Shown: in pieces, positions 46,701 to 57,947 of the stretch
How the letters are laid out: each line of letters starts with the position of its first letter
How positions within the stretch are numbered: position 1 is the stretch's first letter
Source: Heracleum sosnowskyi
Taxonomy: Eukaryota; Streptophyta; Magnoliopsida; Apiales; Apiaceae
Length of the DNA stretch: 64,000 bases
Assembly: GCA_030848705.1 (NCBI GenBank)
Contig: JAUIZM010000013.1
Span: 2,170,001 to 2,234,000 of the forward strand
Reading direction: 5' to 3'
The notes under the pieces: generated by a model
Seen by the model: only the letters and a program-made list of their open reading frames with translations
Databases searched by the model: none
Told to the model about the DNA's origin: nothing
Position numbers and translations under genes: made by a program

Positions 46701-47218
46701 GTGTACATGATAACACTATGTATATGTTCATTTTCATTTTTTGATATGAGGATAAGTCAAATTAGACTAAATTATAATGAATTTATTTTTGTAGGAACTT
46801 GTATATTATGTTATTTATCTAAAATTGTTTTGACAAAATTAATGGGGCACGCTAAATATCTTTTCATATTAATCTCTTAGCTAGGTCATTTGTGAGTTAC
46901 ATGTTCGTTCAACAAATTTTTTTTTTTTTTTTTTTTGTGTAAAATCAAAAGTTGTATGGTTTGGGTTACCAAAAAAAAAGGTGTAAGGTTTGTTATTGAA
47001 TGGTTTTTCATTTAATAACAATTGAAATATTTAATAATAACAAATTAATTATGTAGAAACATTCAAAACAAATGTTCAAAGCCAGTCCTGTAATAGCACT
47101 TATTTATACTTAGATTTACATTTGAGAGTAACGCTATTACAATGTTTATTTGATCACCACACCACTGTTATAATATTACACATATATATAACATACCATA
47201 TAAGACCCAGAACCTTAT
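43723..47218. other. AT-rich intergenic region
   Basis: I see no gene. Around 44985-45260 the word AAATCGG/TTTATCGG recurs many times (AAATCGGAACAAATCGG, CGATTTATCGG) in both orientations, like a decayed simple repeat. Confidence 0.5.
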
Positions 47219-49121
47219 TTAGTTTGACATGCGCGAATTGCCAGATGAGTTTGTTGGTGCTAGTTGGTTCTGAAAATGTGAAAGATAAAAGCTTAGATTA
47301 GTTGAATATTATACATATAGAAAATCATTGGCTATATTGTTGTTTACATTAAGAGACTGCATATACAAGATTATTGTTATATATACTTACAGTAAGAGAT
47401 GGTAAAACGGGATATTGTTCAACAGGCTGCCCATTCATCATTGACAAAATCTGCCCAGCAAACTCTTACATTTTAGCTAACTTTAACTAATTAATGATAC
47501 ATAGTCATGTAAAAAAAATATTTAATAAAATGCTACTTAATTAGCAAAAAAAAAAAAAAAATTCTTAAGGTATTTACCTCCACTTGCTGTTTAAGAAATT
47601 TTATATGAGCAATCACCCCGTCTAGTACCGAAAGTTGATCGACCTAATTACTCAAGAGGTAACAAAAATTTAATTGAAATATATATATAGATATACGTGC
47701 CTATGATACAGTTTTATTAAAACTGAGCTATAATTAATAAGAATAATAGTAATAATCAATGTATAATATATAGCATACCTTATTGTTGGATGGTATGATC
47801 AGATTTTGTAACTTCTTGAATTGTTCGCTGATCTTCTTCCTACGCATCTGTTTGAAGAAGAGATTATACCCACAACATATATAGATAATATTACAAGAAA
47901 TATATTACATACATATATATATATATTCTTTAAGAAACAAACAAAACTAAAAAAGATATATGCACACCTTCTCTGAGCAGTTGTGTTTATCACGCTTTTT
48001 CTTTTTATATGGTGAGACATCCTCTTTTTCCCCCCTGCTAGTATGCTTGTACTTGGCCTCCTGAAACAGAAGCACCCAGATTTAGTTAATAAGATCTCGA
48101 CAGACATAGAAGAACATAAGGTTTAAAATTTTATTTGTGCAAATGCATACTAAACCACAAACTAAATGAAAACCTAAACAAAGTTAAAAAAAAAACAATA
48201 ATGACGATAATAAGAGAGTTGTAATTTATGTTCAGGGGGGAACAAGCTAAACCACAGATTTGTGCACTTAAGTACTGAGGTAGTTCATTGTATAACTTGT
48301 ATAGTTGTACCTCAGTATGACACTCGCCATGGTGTTCTTTCCCCTTCCTTTTTCGATCAATGGCCATGCCATTGGCAGCTGATGCAACAAAGTTGGGCTG
48401 CGAGATGCCTACAAATAAAGAAGTTGAGGATGAGGGGTTAAAGTCTCTACCCACAGAAACTGTAGCTACGTTTTTTTGAAAAAAAGAAAAACAAGAATCA
48501 AGACCTTCAGTTTTATGTGACTGCTGTTTATTGCTATCAATCTGCAGCATCATAGATTCATTGTTTGGCATATCTGAATACTGCGCCTCATTCAGCATAC
48601 ACTGCATGGAAAAAGCATGAATATATAATCATTAATCAATCTTTTTAGATAACTTGCTCTAACAGTAATAGCAGTTTTGGTAGTACAGTACCGGTTGAAG
48701 AAGATACTCTGTCTGTTGAGTTGGAGCTGATCCCAACAGATCAGCTAATGAAGCTGGTTGAGATGAAATCAATAGATCAGCTACTGGAGCTAAGGACGGC
48801 ATGGAACGGAGATGGTTGAGAAACATATCTTGCGGATACACAGACACCGCGGGATCAAGATGATGAATCCCACCCCTAGCTGTTGTGTTATGAACCAGTT
48901 GTGGTGCACTTACTTCAAGCCCCCTTCCTATATCCGAAATTAGCTCTCGAATCCAGCTGTTATCAGCCCTATAGCAATCATTCAAATACAAAAAATTAAA
49001 AGAGTACTAGATTAACGAAAACTTTGCTATTAAGATAGAAAAAGCCAGCTCTTCAGGTATTGAGTTTCTATGACTGACAAGTTCACAAGAATGATTCAAC
49101 ACTAAAAATGAATACTTACAT
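47219..49121 (-). CDS. bHLH transcription factor (PIF-like, subgroup VII type), complete model
   Basis: Eight exons with GT-AG junctions give 302 residues: start codon split as AT (49120-49121) and G (48968); then 48692-48968, 48311-48601, 47968-48060, 47779-47847, 47578-47643, 47391-47450 and 47219-47269 (stop TAA). All junctions after the first are phase 0. The DNA-binding domain spans residues about 212-266: basic region RDKHNCSEKMRRKKI keeps the H-E-R residues needed for E-box contact, helix 1 is SEQFKKLQNLIIP, and helix 2 is VDQLSVLDGVIAHIKFLKQQ. The tail ILSMMNGQPVEQYPVLP follows the PIF-type pattern after helix 2. An in-frame TAG upstream of the split ATG supports this start. It is expected to be nuclear and to bind DNA as a dimer. 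No phytochrome-binding motif was recognised, so light signalling is not claimed. Confidence 0.8.
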
Positions 49122-49700
49122 ATTGACAAATCTTTTGATGTGTTCGGATAAACCTTCCTTCTAAGTGTGGTAATTTCTTAAGCAACGTTTCATAAACACG
49201 AAATTCAACCAAATAATCCAGAATAAAGCAAATTCTATCACCAACGCCCTGCACAAAATTTGAGAAAATATCATACGGAACATAACGACACTGTTAGACA
49301 AACAGATGAAATTAATCATTCACTCATTATTATCAAGTTCTACCTCTCTCACTTTAATATACAAATATAACTCTCTTGAAGATCTTGTGTACAACTTACC
49401 TAGGGGACCGCTGTCTTTTGACTTTGAGTTGTACTTGAAGCGTGTCTAAAGTTTGGGTACTAGGAAGGTTAGACTCTATGTTTAAGGGGAAGATAGTATT
49501 ATTAATGGGTCCGGAATCAAGTGTAAGCCAGCAGGATGAAGCCGCGCTATACTGAAAATTGTAATAACAATTTTTTATATAAAATCATGATTTTTAGTTA
49601 AATTCAGTAAAACTTTTATCCTTGATTAACCTCCAAAAATTAGCAATAATTCATTTTAGCCCGACTATTTTGTAATCTAGGCTCCGTCACTGATTATTAC
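49122..49700. other. 5' leader/promoter side of the bHLH gene, then spacer
   Basis: Positions 49122 to about 49190 are 5' untranslated exon (it resembles 225-290). About 49250-49258 (CCCTGCACAAAA) may be a further upstream exon edge. No other gene is seen to 49700. Confidence 0.4.
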
Positions 49701-50150
49701 TATAACACCCCAGTCCCACATCGAGAATATTTGGGACTATGTTCAGTTTATAAGACAAAGTACTACTACTAAGTGCACCAACAAATCACGATCTTTTGGG
49801 AGCCTGTGGTGGGTTTGTTGTTATCCAAGTTGGCTGCATTTAGATCACTAGACTTCGGCTTATTCGGATTCGGAATCGGGACATGACCCGATTTTCGGAA
49901 AATGCTCGGGATTTGACCCGGGTTGTAACATATATGTGGGATTTTTGTTCAGTTTATAAGGTAAATTACTAATACTAAGTGCACCAATAAATCATGATCT
50001 TTTGGGGGCATGTGGTGGACTTGTTGTTACCCAAGTTGACTGCATTTGGGTCAGTAGACTTCGGCTTATTCAGACTCGGAATCGGGACTTGACCCGATTT
50101 TCGGAAAATGCTCGGGATTTGATCCGGGTTGTCACATATGGTATCAGAGC
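49701..50150 (+). mobile_element. TRIM-like element: tandem LTR-like units and primer-binding site
   Basis: Unit 1 (about 49701-49930) begins TATAACACCCCAGTCCCACA and ends GGGTTGTAACA. Unit 2 (about 49931-50137) repeats the same text (GTTCAGTTTATAAG, CACCAA(C/T)AAATCA(C/T)GATC, GACTTCGGCTTATTC, CGATTTTCGGAAAATGCTCG) and ends GGTTGTCACA. TATGGTATCAGAGCC (50138-50152) follows, the initiator-Met primer-binding site. Short LTRs plus this site indicate a terminal-repeat-in-miniature or small Copia remnant. No coding sequence follows. Confidence 0.7.
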
Positions 50151-50770
50151 CGATTCTCGAAAGCTTGTTAACACTTTAGAAATGGTAAAAATAAACATTT
50201 AAAACAATAAACAAATCTTGTGAACTTAAAAGTATAGCACGTCTAAGCTGGAGTTTGTAAAATAGAACTATTTAGGAGAGGAGAAGAAGCAACAATACAT
50301 ACTATTTATATATGTAGTGCATATAGGGCCTCTCGAATGGATTCCACGTTCGAATGGGGGTATTAGAGCAATATCGATTTTGTCCCATGATTCAGCAATC
50401 ACGAGGGCAGGGTCCTAATTCATAGAGAAAACGGTATAAGCACATTGATAATATGAATGGAGCAGATAAAAATGTTACAGAGGAGTATTCACGTAATAGA
50501 TTAATCAATACCTGATAACACAATGATTGGAGCTGACAATTAACAATGTAATAGGCGAGAACATTTGGAAACCATAGAGAACGAAGTTGTAACTACAGAA
50601 GTGGGATAATTGGAGAATATACAATACGTAGGGTATACAGTATATACAGGAATATTAGTCACATAATACGTGGCTTGACATATCTATGTGGCTATGACAT
50701 GGTTGGGTGAGGTGGAGTAAAATGGCTCCCCAAATCCCAATGTTGTTGTATCAAATATATAATAGATGAT
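50151..50770. other. Spacer without recognised gene
   Basis: It may contain the interior of the small LTR element (50151 to about 50450, ATACATACTATTTATATATG), but no second downstream LTR is visible. Nothing else is recognised. Confidence 0.35.
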
Positions 50771-50772
50771 AT

Positions 50773-51258
50773 TCCGTCAAGCCATTGCTTTTCACCTCCA
50801 AAATCTCATGTCCATAACCATTAACTTCAAAATTTGCCCACTGCTAACCTCTTCCATATAAACCTTGTACTTCTCGAAAAACTCATGAACTCCTTTAGTA
50901 GTGGCAACCTTTAGCTTAATTATTACCTTCTTGCAAGTACTTTTAAGAAATTCAATTAACTCTTGGTTGAGCTTCCCATCAGCATACCACTCCCCACCTG
51001 TGAGTTTCTTTGATGGTTCAAACTCCGCATCCATATAATGATTCCCTCCTTTGTATTTAATGTTAGGAGCCTCCTTAATGAATTGATCAATAGTGAGTGT
51101 CTTGATGGTTTTATTAAGTTTATTAGCTAGTAATTTTCTAACTCGTCTTAATTCTGCAATCGAGATTCCAAGATCCTCTTTGCCTCATCCCCTCAAAGTG
51201 ACCGAACTTTGCCCCCCTCGCTTCCGCTTGAGGGCCATCGAATCTTGCAATTGACTCA
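50773..51258 (-). pseudogene. RNA polymerase III subunit RPC6 (RPC34) pseudogene fragment
   Basis: On the minus strand ATG at about 51258 opens MSQLQDSMALKRKRGG, then a TGA near 51190 interrupts. Homology resumes with AELRRVRKLL, IKEAPNIKYKGG, AEFEPSKKLTGGEWYADGKL (RPC6 reads EPSKELTGGAWYVDGKLD here), EFLKSTCKKVI and KLKVATTKGVHEFF. Near 50800 a frame slip separates MDMR from EVKSNG. RPC6 is a winged-helix subunit of Pol III used in initiation. The N-terminal and C-terminal halves are missing. Continuous coding text with no introns suggests a retrocopy, but no poly-A or flanking duplication was found. Confidence 0.55.
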
Positions 51259-51881
51259 TTTCCTACCTAAACCAAGCAAAAAAACATAAATAAATTAACC
51301 CTACAAAAAAATACAAACTCGATAATATTGAAAAGAACAATTTGTCACTGTCAGCCCAAACAACTCATGACAAATATTTACTTTAATGAGCAGACAAAGC
51401 CCAAATACATTTACATGCACAAAGCCTACAAATTTGCTTCAAGCATTGTATCAAACACATGATACACACTCTAAATAAACATGAACTAAACAGTCAAATA
51501 TTGAATTTGAGTAAACAATTATTAAGCACCCTAAACAAACAAAACATAATATGCATTCGAGTAAATATGTTGGAATATATTACGTCTTCTTGAGGATCAT
51601 CACAGCTGCAAAATGTATAATAGTCATTTACCCATCATACAACTTCTTTCTTCCAATTTGGATTTACTGATTGACATGTTCCGTAAGGGTTCAAGACACA
51701 TGTAAATATGAAACACATAGTTGGTTAAGGAGAAACTGGTTAGAGACGAAGGCAAGAGGCAAAAATTCGGAGGAACGAATTATGTACAAGCAAAATTGTA
51801 ATTTACTAATGAATAATCATGGGTAAAATTGTAATTCACTACTGAATAAAATCATTAGGTGTGTGTTGTAGTATTAGATAT
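51259..51881. other. Spacer without recognised gene
   Basis: AT-rich. A short near-repeat, AAAATTGTAATT(T/C)ACTA(A/C)TGAATAA, lies at 51790 and 51826. Nothing else is supported. Confidence 0.35.
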
Positions 51882-51911
51882 ACTAGCCGATAACCCGTGC
51901 GAAGCACGGAT
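51882..51911 (-). mobile_element. Helitron 3' terminus (minus strand)
   Basis: Minus strand reads CCGTGC-TTC-GCACGG (51895-51909), then TTATCGG and CTAG with a following T at 51882. Hairpin plus CTAG/T is a Helitron end. The element body would lie to the right. Its 5' TC end is not located. The hairpin core resembles that at 40314. Confidence 0.65.
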
Positions 51912-52133
51912 CGAAAATAAAAATAAAATTACTGAAAATAAAATTTAAAATATAGAATAGTAATAATAACAAATATTATTTAGATATGTAGTTGTATAGA
52001 ATTAAAATATGAAATTAAGATGAAAGTTGATAATAAATAAATATTATTAAAAAATGTAATTACAGAGAATCGAATCCTAGGTGAAATCAAATAAATGAAA
52101 TTTAAATAAATAAATAACTTGCGTAAGTACGTA

Positions 52134-52694
52134 AGAGATATTTAATTTGATGTCACTGTACAATTAATTTTTCATTTGGTACCACTTGAAACTTTTGACT
52201 TTCAAGTTGCATCATTATATTTTTGACTTCATCCACAAAAATATCATGTCGTTAATTGATCGTTATAAATTTATGAAATTTTTCATTAGATAAATTTTCG
52301 ACTTTCAAGTGACATCATTTTACTTTGAGTTTCAACTCCAAAGTACCAATATATTAATGAATCTGATAAATTTGATGAATCACTCCTTATTTTTGGTGTG
52401 CAAAGATATACCCAACAATATTAGTAGTTTGAAAAAATTCATCGGACTCATTAAAAAAGTGGTATTTGGGAGCTGAAGCGCAAATTAAAATGGTGTCACT
52501 TGGATGCCAAAATTTGTGGAGTGGTATCAAATGAAAAAATCTCATAATTTTGTAATGATCGATTAAAGTTTGCTTAACGGAGTGATATTGTGTTAACGAA
52601 GTCAAAGCATAAATGTGCCACTTCAAAGTAAAAAACTTCGAGTGGTACCAAATACAAAAGCCAATTGTACAATAATACCAAATGAAATATCTCA
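52134..52694. repeat. Foldback element with about 115-bp inverted arms
   Basis: The left arm (52134-52250: GAGATATTTAATTTGATGTC, TGTACAATT, TTTCATTTGGTACCACTTGAA, TTTTTGACTTC) recurs in reverse complement at about 52578-52694. The arms differ at many positions, so it is old. The open frame 52387-52785 on the minus strand falls inside and shows no known domain. Confidence 0.65.
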
Positions 52695-53270
52695 TTTTGT
52701 TATGGAAGCAAATTGAACCCGAGTTTGAAATAAAATCAATTAATTTAGTTATATTATAATAACCAAAATCTGGCTTTGATACCATTGTGTATTAACAAAA
52801 GAAATTTTCCTTATTAATTGAATTTTCAATCCGCGAATTGTTTTTATACTTCTCCTCGCTCATGCCCGAACCTGAAAAATTCTCCAAATTCTTGACCCGA
52901 ATGGAATGGAGAACGGATCGAGATAAGGTGGCGCAGATGAAATGCCCATCCGTAATAGTAAGAGAGATGGTAATTATATTAATATAAGGTTCTTAGATAA
53001 CTTATAGTATAAGAGGTAATTGTTATAAATATAGAGTTCTTAGAGGTAATTTTAGAGATACATTGATTGTGTTATTGATTTATATTAATATATTAGAAGA
53101 TATATCGGTATATAAAAATTAATATTGATAAATAAATTCAAATTATCAATATATTCTCGATTGTTAATATTAATATACTCGAATTTAAATAATAATTATA
53201 TTAATTTGAAGTTAAGAGAATTATATTAAGTTAATTAAGTTAACAATTATATGTATCTCGTTGTATATAT
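52695..53270. other. AT-rich spacer
   Basis: The stretch 52970-53220 is built of TTAATATTGATA/AATTATATTAA-like words with weak inverted symmetry. No gene. Confidence 0.35.
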
Positions 53271-54616
53271 ATAGGCTTGTGCTCAAGTGAGAACCTCAAT
53301 TAAAATGAGAACTGAGATCTAATCTGAGCCCTCTATTTTTTATTAAATCTTTTAATCACAACCGTACGTTAATCATCCCCCACTTATTGATCTACCGATA
53401 ACGACACTATTCTTTCAGCCCATCCACCTCCTCCCCCCTCTCTCTCGCGAATTAACTTTCTCTTGATTTCTAGATCATCTCCCTCACTATAACATCTCAT
53501 CTATGTATTTATCATATGTTCTCCACCTGTATAAACTCTCATCTTCTCTAAATATAGTTTCATTTCTCTTTCGATAAACATATAAACACAACACACGTGA
53601 ATATAAAATTGTATCTATACATATGTTTTGTTGTAAAGATCGATGGATAATCTGATTGTCGCAGTCGACTACAATGATGGTGATTCTTAATGACGAGCCT
53701 CAATTGACTCTGGCTAGCTCTGAGAAAGATTCAGATCTAGTGATTTCCGGCAACTAGGTGTTTAGACGGAGAAGATGATTAATGTGTTTTCATTGTTTTT
53801 TGTCAGAATGTGTTGATTTTTTTGTAAATTCAGTGATTTTCGGCATGATGTTCCTGATACAGAAGAGGTGGTAACAGTGTGGCGTTTAATTGTGGTAGTT
53901 TAAACTTGGTGATAATTGTGGCCGAAGTTTGACCGAATGTGGGAAAGAGACGGCACTGGTCTTTATATAATGACGGTGATTTTTCATTTGACAGTGGTGA
54001 TTTTAGTATTCACGTTGGTGATTCGTTGTTGATCGCCGGAAATGATGGTGACCTAAATATGGTGATTCCTGTACAATTTTGGTGATTTTTAGGTGGTGGT
54101 GGTTGTCAGAAATGGTGGAGGAAGGTGATGATGGTATGGTAGTTGTGATTAATTGTAGTAATTATTTTTTAATTGTGGAGATTTTTCGTTAAGTGTGGTG
54201 ATTTTTAGATGGCCGGAGTTTGACAGAAGGTGGAGAGGTGATTTTTGATAAAAGATGGTGATTTGTGATGACAACAACTAATGATTTATGTTTTCCGGTG
54301 GTGATTTTTTGTTTTCCAGTGATGATTTGTGTTTTCCGGTGGTCAACGGTGACGGTAGTGTGGTGATTTTTTGTTTTCCAGTGATGATTTTTTGGGTTGG
54401 CCGAAATTGGTTGCTGAAGATGGTGACTGGAGTTAGTGGTGGTCGGAAATGGAGGTTTCCGGTGGCGGATAGGTGGGGGTGGTTAAATATTAAAATATTA
54501 ATAAAATTTAATGAGTTGTGGGAGATTAATATAAGGTATATTAATGAATAGCGAGGATTAGATCTCATATCTCATAATAATAATAACGGTTCTCAACGGA
54601 GCACGACTCTATCTAT
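53271..54616. mobile_element. Putative non-autonomous TIR DNA transposon
   Basis: The left end TATATATAGGCTTGTGCTCA (then AGTGAGAACC) and the right end, read in reverse complement, TATAGATAGAGTCGTGCTCC (then GTTGAGAACC), form imperfect ~30-bp terminal inverted repeats. The interior is unusual in composition: many GGTGATTTTT/GTGATGATTT words (53940-54420) and GTTTTCCGGTGGTGATTT repeats. No transposase is seen. I cannot fix a target duplication, so the superfamily (MULE-like is a guess) stays open. Confidence 0.5.
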
Positions 54617-55550
54617 ACAATACCATTAAAAGGTTTTCTGTTTTTAATAAATATTTAATTTGATTTTAAATAATAATTATTATATATTAATTTGAAATTA
54701 AGTTAAATATATTAAGATATTAATAATTATATGTAAACCAAGGTATACATGACCTACCATATCATTTAGGGGGGGTTTTGCTTTTAATAAAGAGTATAGA
54801 TAATAGATTAGTAAAACTAAATATAAAAGATAAGAAGGAAATGCAGAAACAGCTACGGGGGCAGCTGTAATCTGCCATAGGTTTTTAGATATATGACCGC
54901 CTAGCTAGCGTGGAAGGATAGACACGAATCTTCTCCCTGCAACCGGACTGTGTCTGTTTGTAATGGTACCGCTCTTCGAGTTGCTGTGGGGTGGTATGGG
55001 GAGATAAACCCCCGGTAATGTAATGTAATGGTATAAAATTAATACATTAATATATTTCTGTAGTCGGTGATGGAACTAGAATTACAAATTAGATGGAACT
55101 GAACTATTATAAAAGTTTTAATCGGGTTTTTTGGAGTTTAGCCGTTTTTTGTAATCGGGGAATTACAAAAAGTCTAAGTTGTAACAAAGGCAAGAGAAGA
55201 AGATCAAACAAACATCAAACCGTTGATTAAAATATATTACAGGCGATACTTGAGGGCATTGCAGATCGAGTCTGTTGCCTAAGTTCCAACTCCATGCATG
55301 TACAATTACATTGCATAAAACACAAAGTTGGCAGGAAGTACTTCGTTGAAAAGCGAAATACATAAAAAGTAGTTCAACATGGGCCTCAACGTAGATAGAT
55401 AACATAATATAATGCTTTCAGTTGTCTGATCATGTTCTTCTACGAGATGAAGTAAAGGTACGATCATTCGATCAACTGAAAAGGAAAAGATGCACTTTAA
55501 GATCTCAGGGGTCCTTCAACTTGAGAATTTCCTGTCAAGGAGACGGAAGG
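54617..55550. other. Spacer, then 3' untranslated side of the PIF-like gene
   Basis: 54617-55140 has no recognised gene. About 55160-55550 is probably the 3' untranslated region of the minus-strand gene ending at 55551. Confidence 0.4.
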
Positions 55551-57915
55551 CTATATAGCAGTGATCATGCCCATTCTCATCTTGCATGCCAATGATAGCA
55601 TCTGCAGCTTTTATAATTTTATGTATGAAATTAGCACTTCTATTAATAAAGTGATCAATTAATAGTAACACATGAACGACTATGAAATTAACGATGCCTA
55701 TAGGGAAAACGCATAAATTGTAGAGTGACAGAATTGTTAAGATACAAACATTGACTTGATCCTGAAGTGCTTTCAAGTAGGTGCATGTTTCCTCTAGCAC
55801 CGAAGCTCTGTCTAGCTGTAATTCAAAAAAAAAAGATACAACAATTACAATCAAACTCATTATTTGATTATCAAAAAAAAAAGATACAGTTTGGTGATCT
55901 GATAAAATTATCAAACCTTTTCGCAGCCTGGTACAAGTTCTCGTAAAAGCATCATCCTTTCTCTTATCATATCTCTACGTCTCTGAGTGTGATTAAACCA
56001 GCAACAATATATAAATCATACTGCTATATATATAAGGTTTGTAGTCAATTTCACGACATACCCTCCCGTGTTCATGGTGGGTTTCGCGCGTCCTCTTCAA
56101 CACGGGTTCTCTAGTACCATCATCATCTTGCTCCCCGACCTTTGAAAACAGAAGCACGAGGATAAAGATAATTGACAACTCATTCGGCTAATTAAAAAAA
56201 ATCAGCTTAATATGTTGAAACATACTTACTATTAATCTTATTATGTATATGGAACCAGAATCGTAAATTAGAAGGGGCTCAAATAAATATTCGCTAATTT
56301 TAGAAGTTAGTCTGGGGTTAAACTAAAATTCCTACTTATTTTCAACTAACAATCGTAACTTCGTAAAAAAATTTTACGAAATTTACGATTTAACTGGAAT
56401 TTCAACCTAGGTTGCCACCTCTATCATTTAGCCCCCGCCCGAACTTAATTAAGTGTCATTTCTTTTATCTTTTGTTATAGCAAACATATATACATGTGTC
56501 GAGTCGCTGAAAGAAGAAATATGGATAGGTCATATACAGTACATGTACCTAACCATATCATAAGTGTACATTATATTAAAAAATGTAAAATAACACCTTT
56601 TTAAGATGTTATAAAACTCAGATAGGAGAGGTCGCAACTCACAACTTCCATCGAGTACTGCTCCATCTGTTTTCAAAATATTTGACGTTCGATTTTTGGG
56701 CATATATTTTTAAAATTTTCTTTTTCTCTAGAAAAATATTAAACAAATGCTTTTATTTCCAAAAAAAATATTAAAAAAATATTAATTCTAACTATGTGAT
56801 TAAAAGACTTAAAAATACATGCCAGAAAGTCGAGCCTGAATTATTTGAAAACAGAGAGAATACTTGAAAAAATCTGGTCATGCATATACCTTAACTAAAA
56901 TTTTCATATAATTTGAAATATTAATTACTATAAGATTATGAAAATGAGATAACAAGATAACTTTCTTGGAATTTTAACTAAAACTACTCCAAATTAAAGA
57001 TTGTACATATTATAAAATAATATCTAAAAATATTATTCATATATATCAAATACAAAATTACTTTATTCATATATTTAAGTCAAATGAGTCAAATGGGAAT
57101 GAGAACCTTAAATCAGGGCTCCCTTTGGCATTGCTGTTGCAGACAACAACAACAGGTGTTTTTTTGAAAAGTGTTTTTGGTTGAAAACTGTGTTTTTAGA
57201 GAAAGCAGGTCCCCTATGCTTTTGAAAAAAAGCTGCTTTTCAGCTTTTGCGGGAAGCTGCTACTGATTTCAATATCAAAACTCACCAAAAACATTAATTT
57301 TTTATATTATAGACCAAAACATGCAAATATCAAAAATATTACCAAACAGTTATCTGATTTTCACAAGAGCACTTATTTTAACAGCACTTTTTTCTTTTCA
57401 ATAGAACAACAATTTTTAACAGCAATCTCAAACAGAAGCCCAAGTCTTTAAACCAAGTGATAGTATTTGAATTAACAATTTAGCAAAGCGTATGGAATGA
57501 GAACCCTAATCTACGTGGGTAAATCAAACTCGCTCATCCTATTTATTGATTTTGATTTCATTCTCATTATCCTTAACCCCATTCACATACTTTTTATTCT
57601 CATTCACGTTTCCAAAACCCATTATACATCCAAATGTTCCTTATATTAGCTATAAATTATAATCCTAGTATCGATATTGGAATGCATTGTTGTACAGGCC
57701 AATATTAATTTATAGCAATACTCGTGTTCCGAGAATGTTCTTAAAATGATTAGTTGGTTAATTTTAATTGATATACTTACGTCCATACAGGATATCTACT
57801 AGAACATATTAATCAAAATTTGCTTCTGCAAAAGATTTGGAATATCTTTCGAAATGTCTAGCATTTTTAATGTAATTTTAGCTAGCTAGTCTAAGTATAA
57901 CCTAGAAGTGGAAGC

Positions 57916-57947
<32 letters not shown>

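Noticed and set aside
52387..52785. Minus-strand frame of 132 codons as a hypothetical gene
   Set aside because: It overlaps the foldback element 52134-52694 and has no recognisable domain or start context.
54278..54568. Two opposing frames of 87-96 codons
   Set aside because: They arise from the low-complexity GGTGATTTT/CCGGTGG interior of the TIR element.
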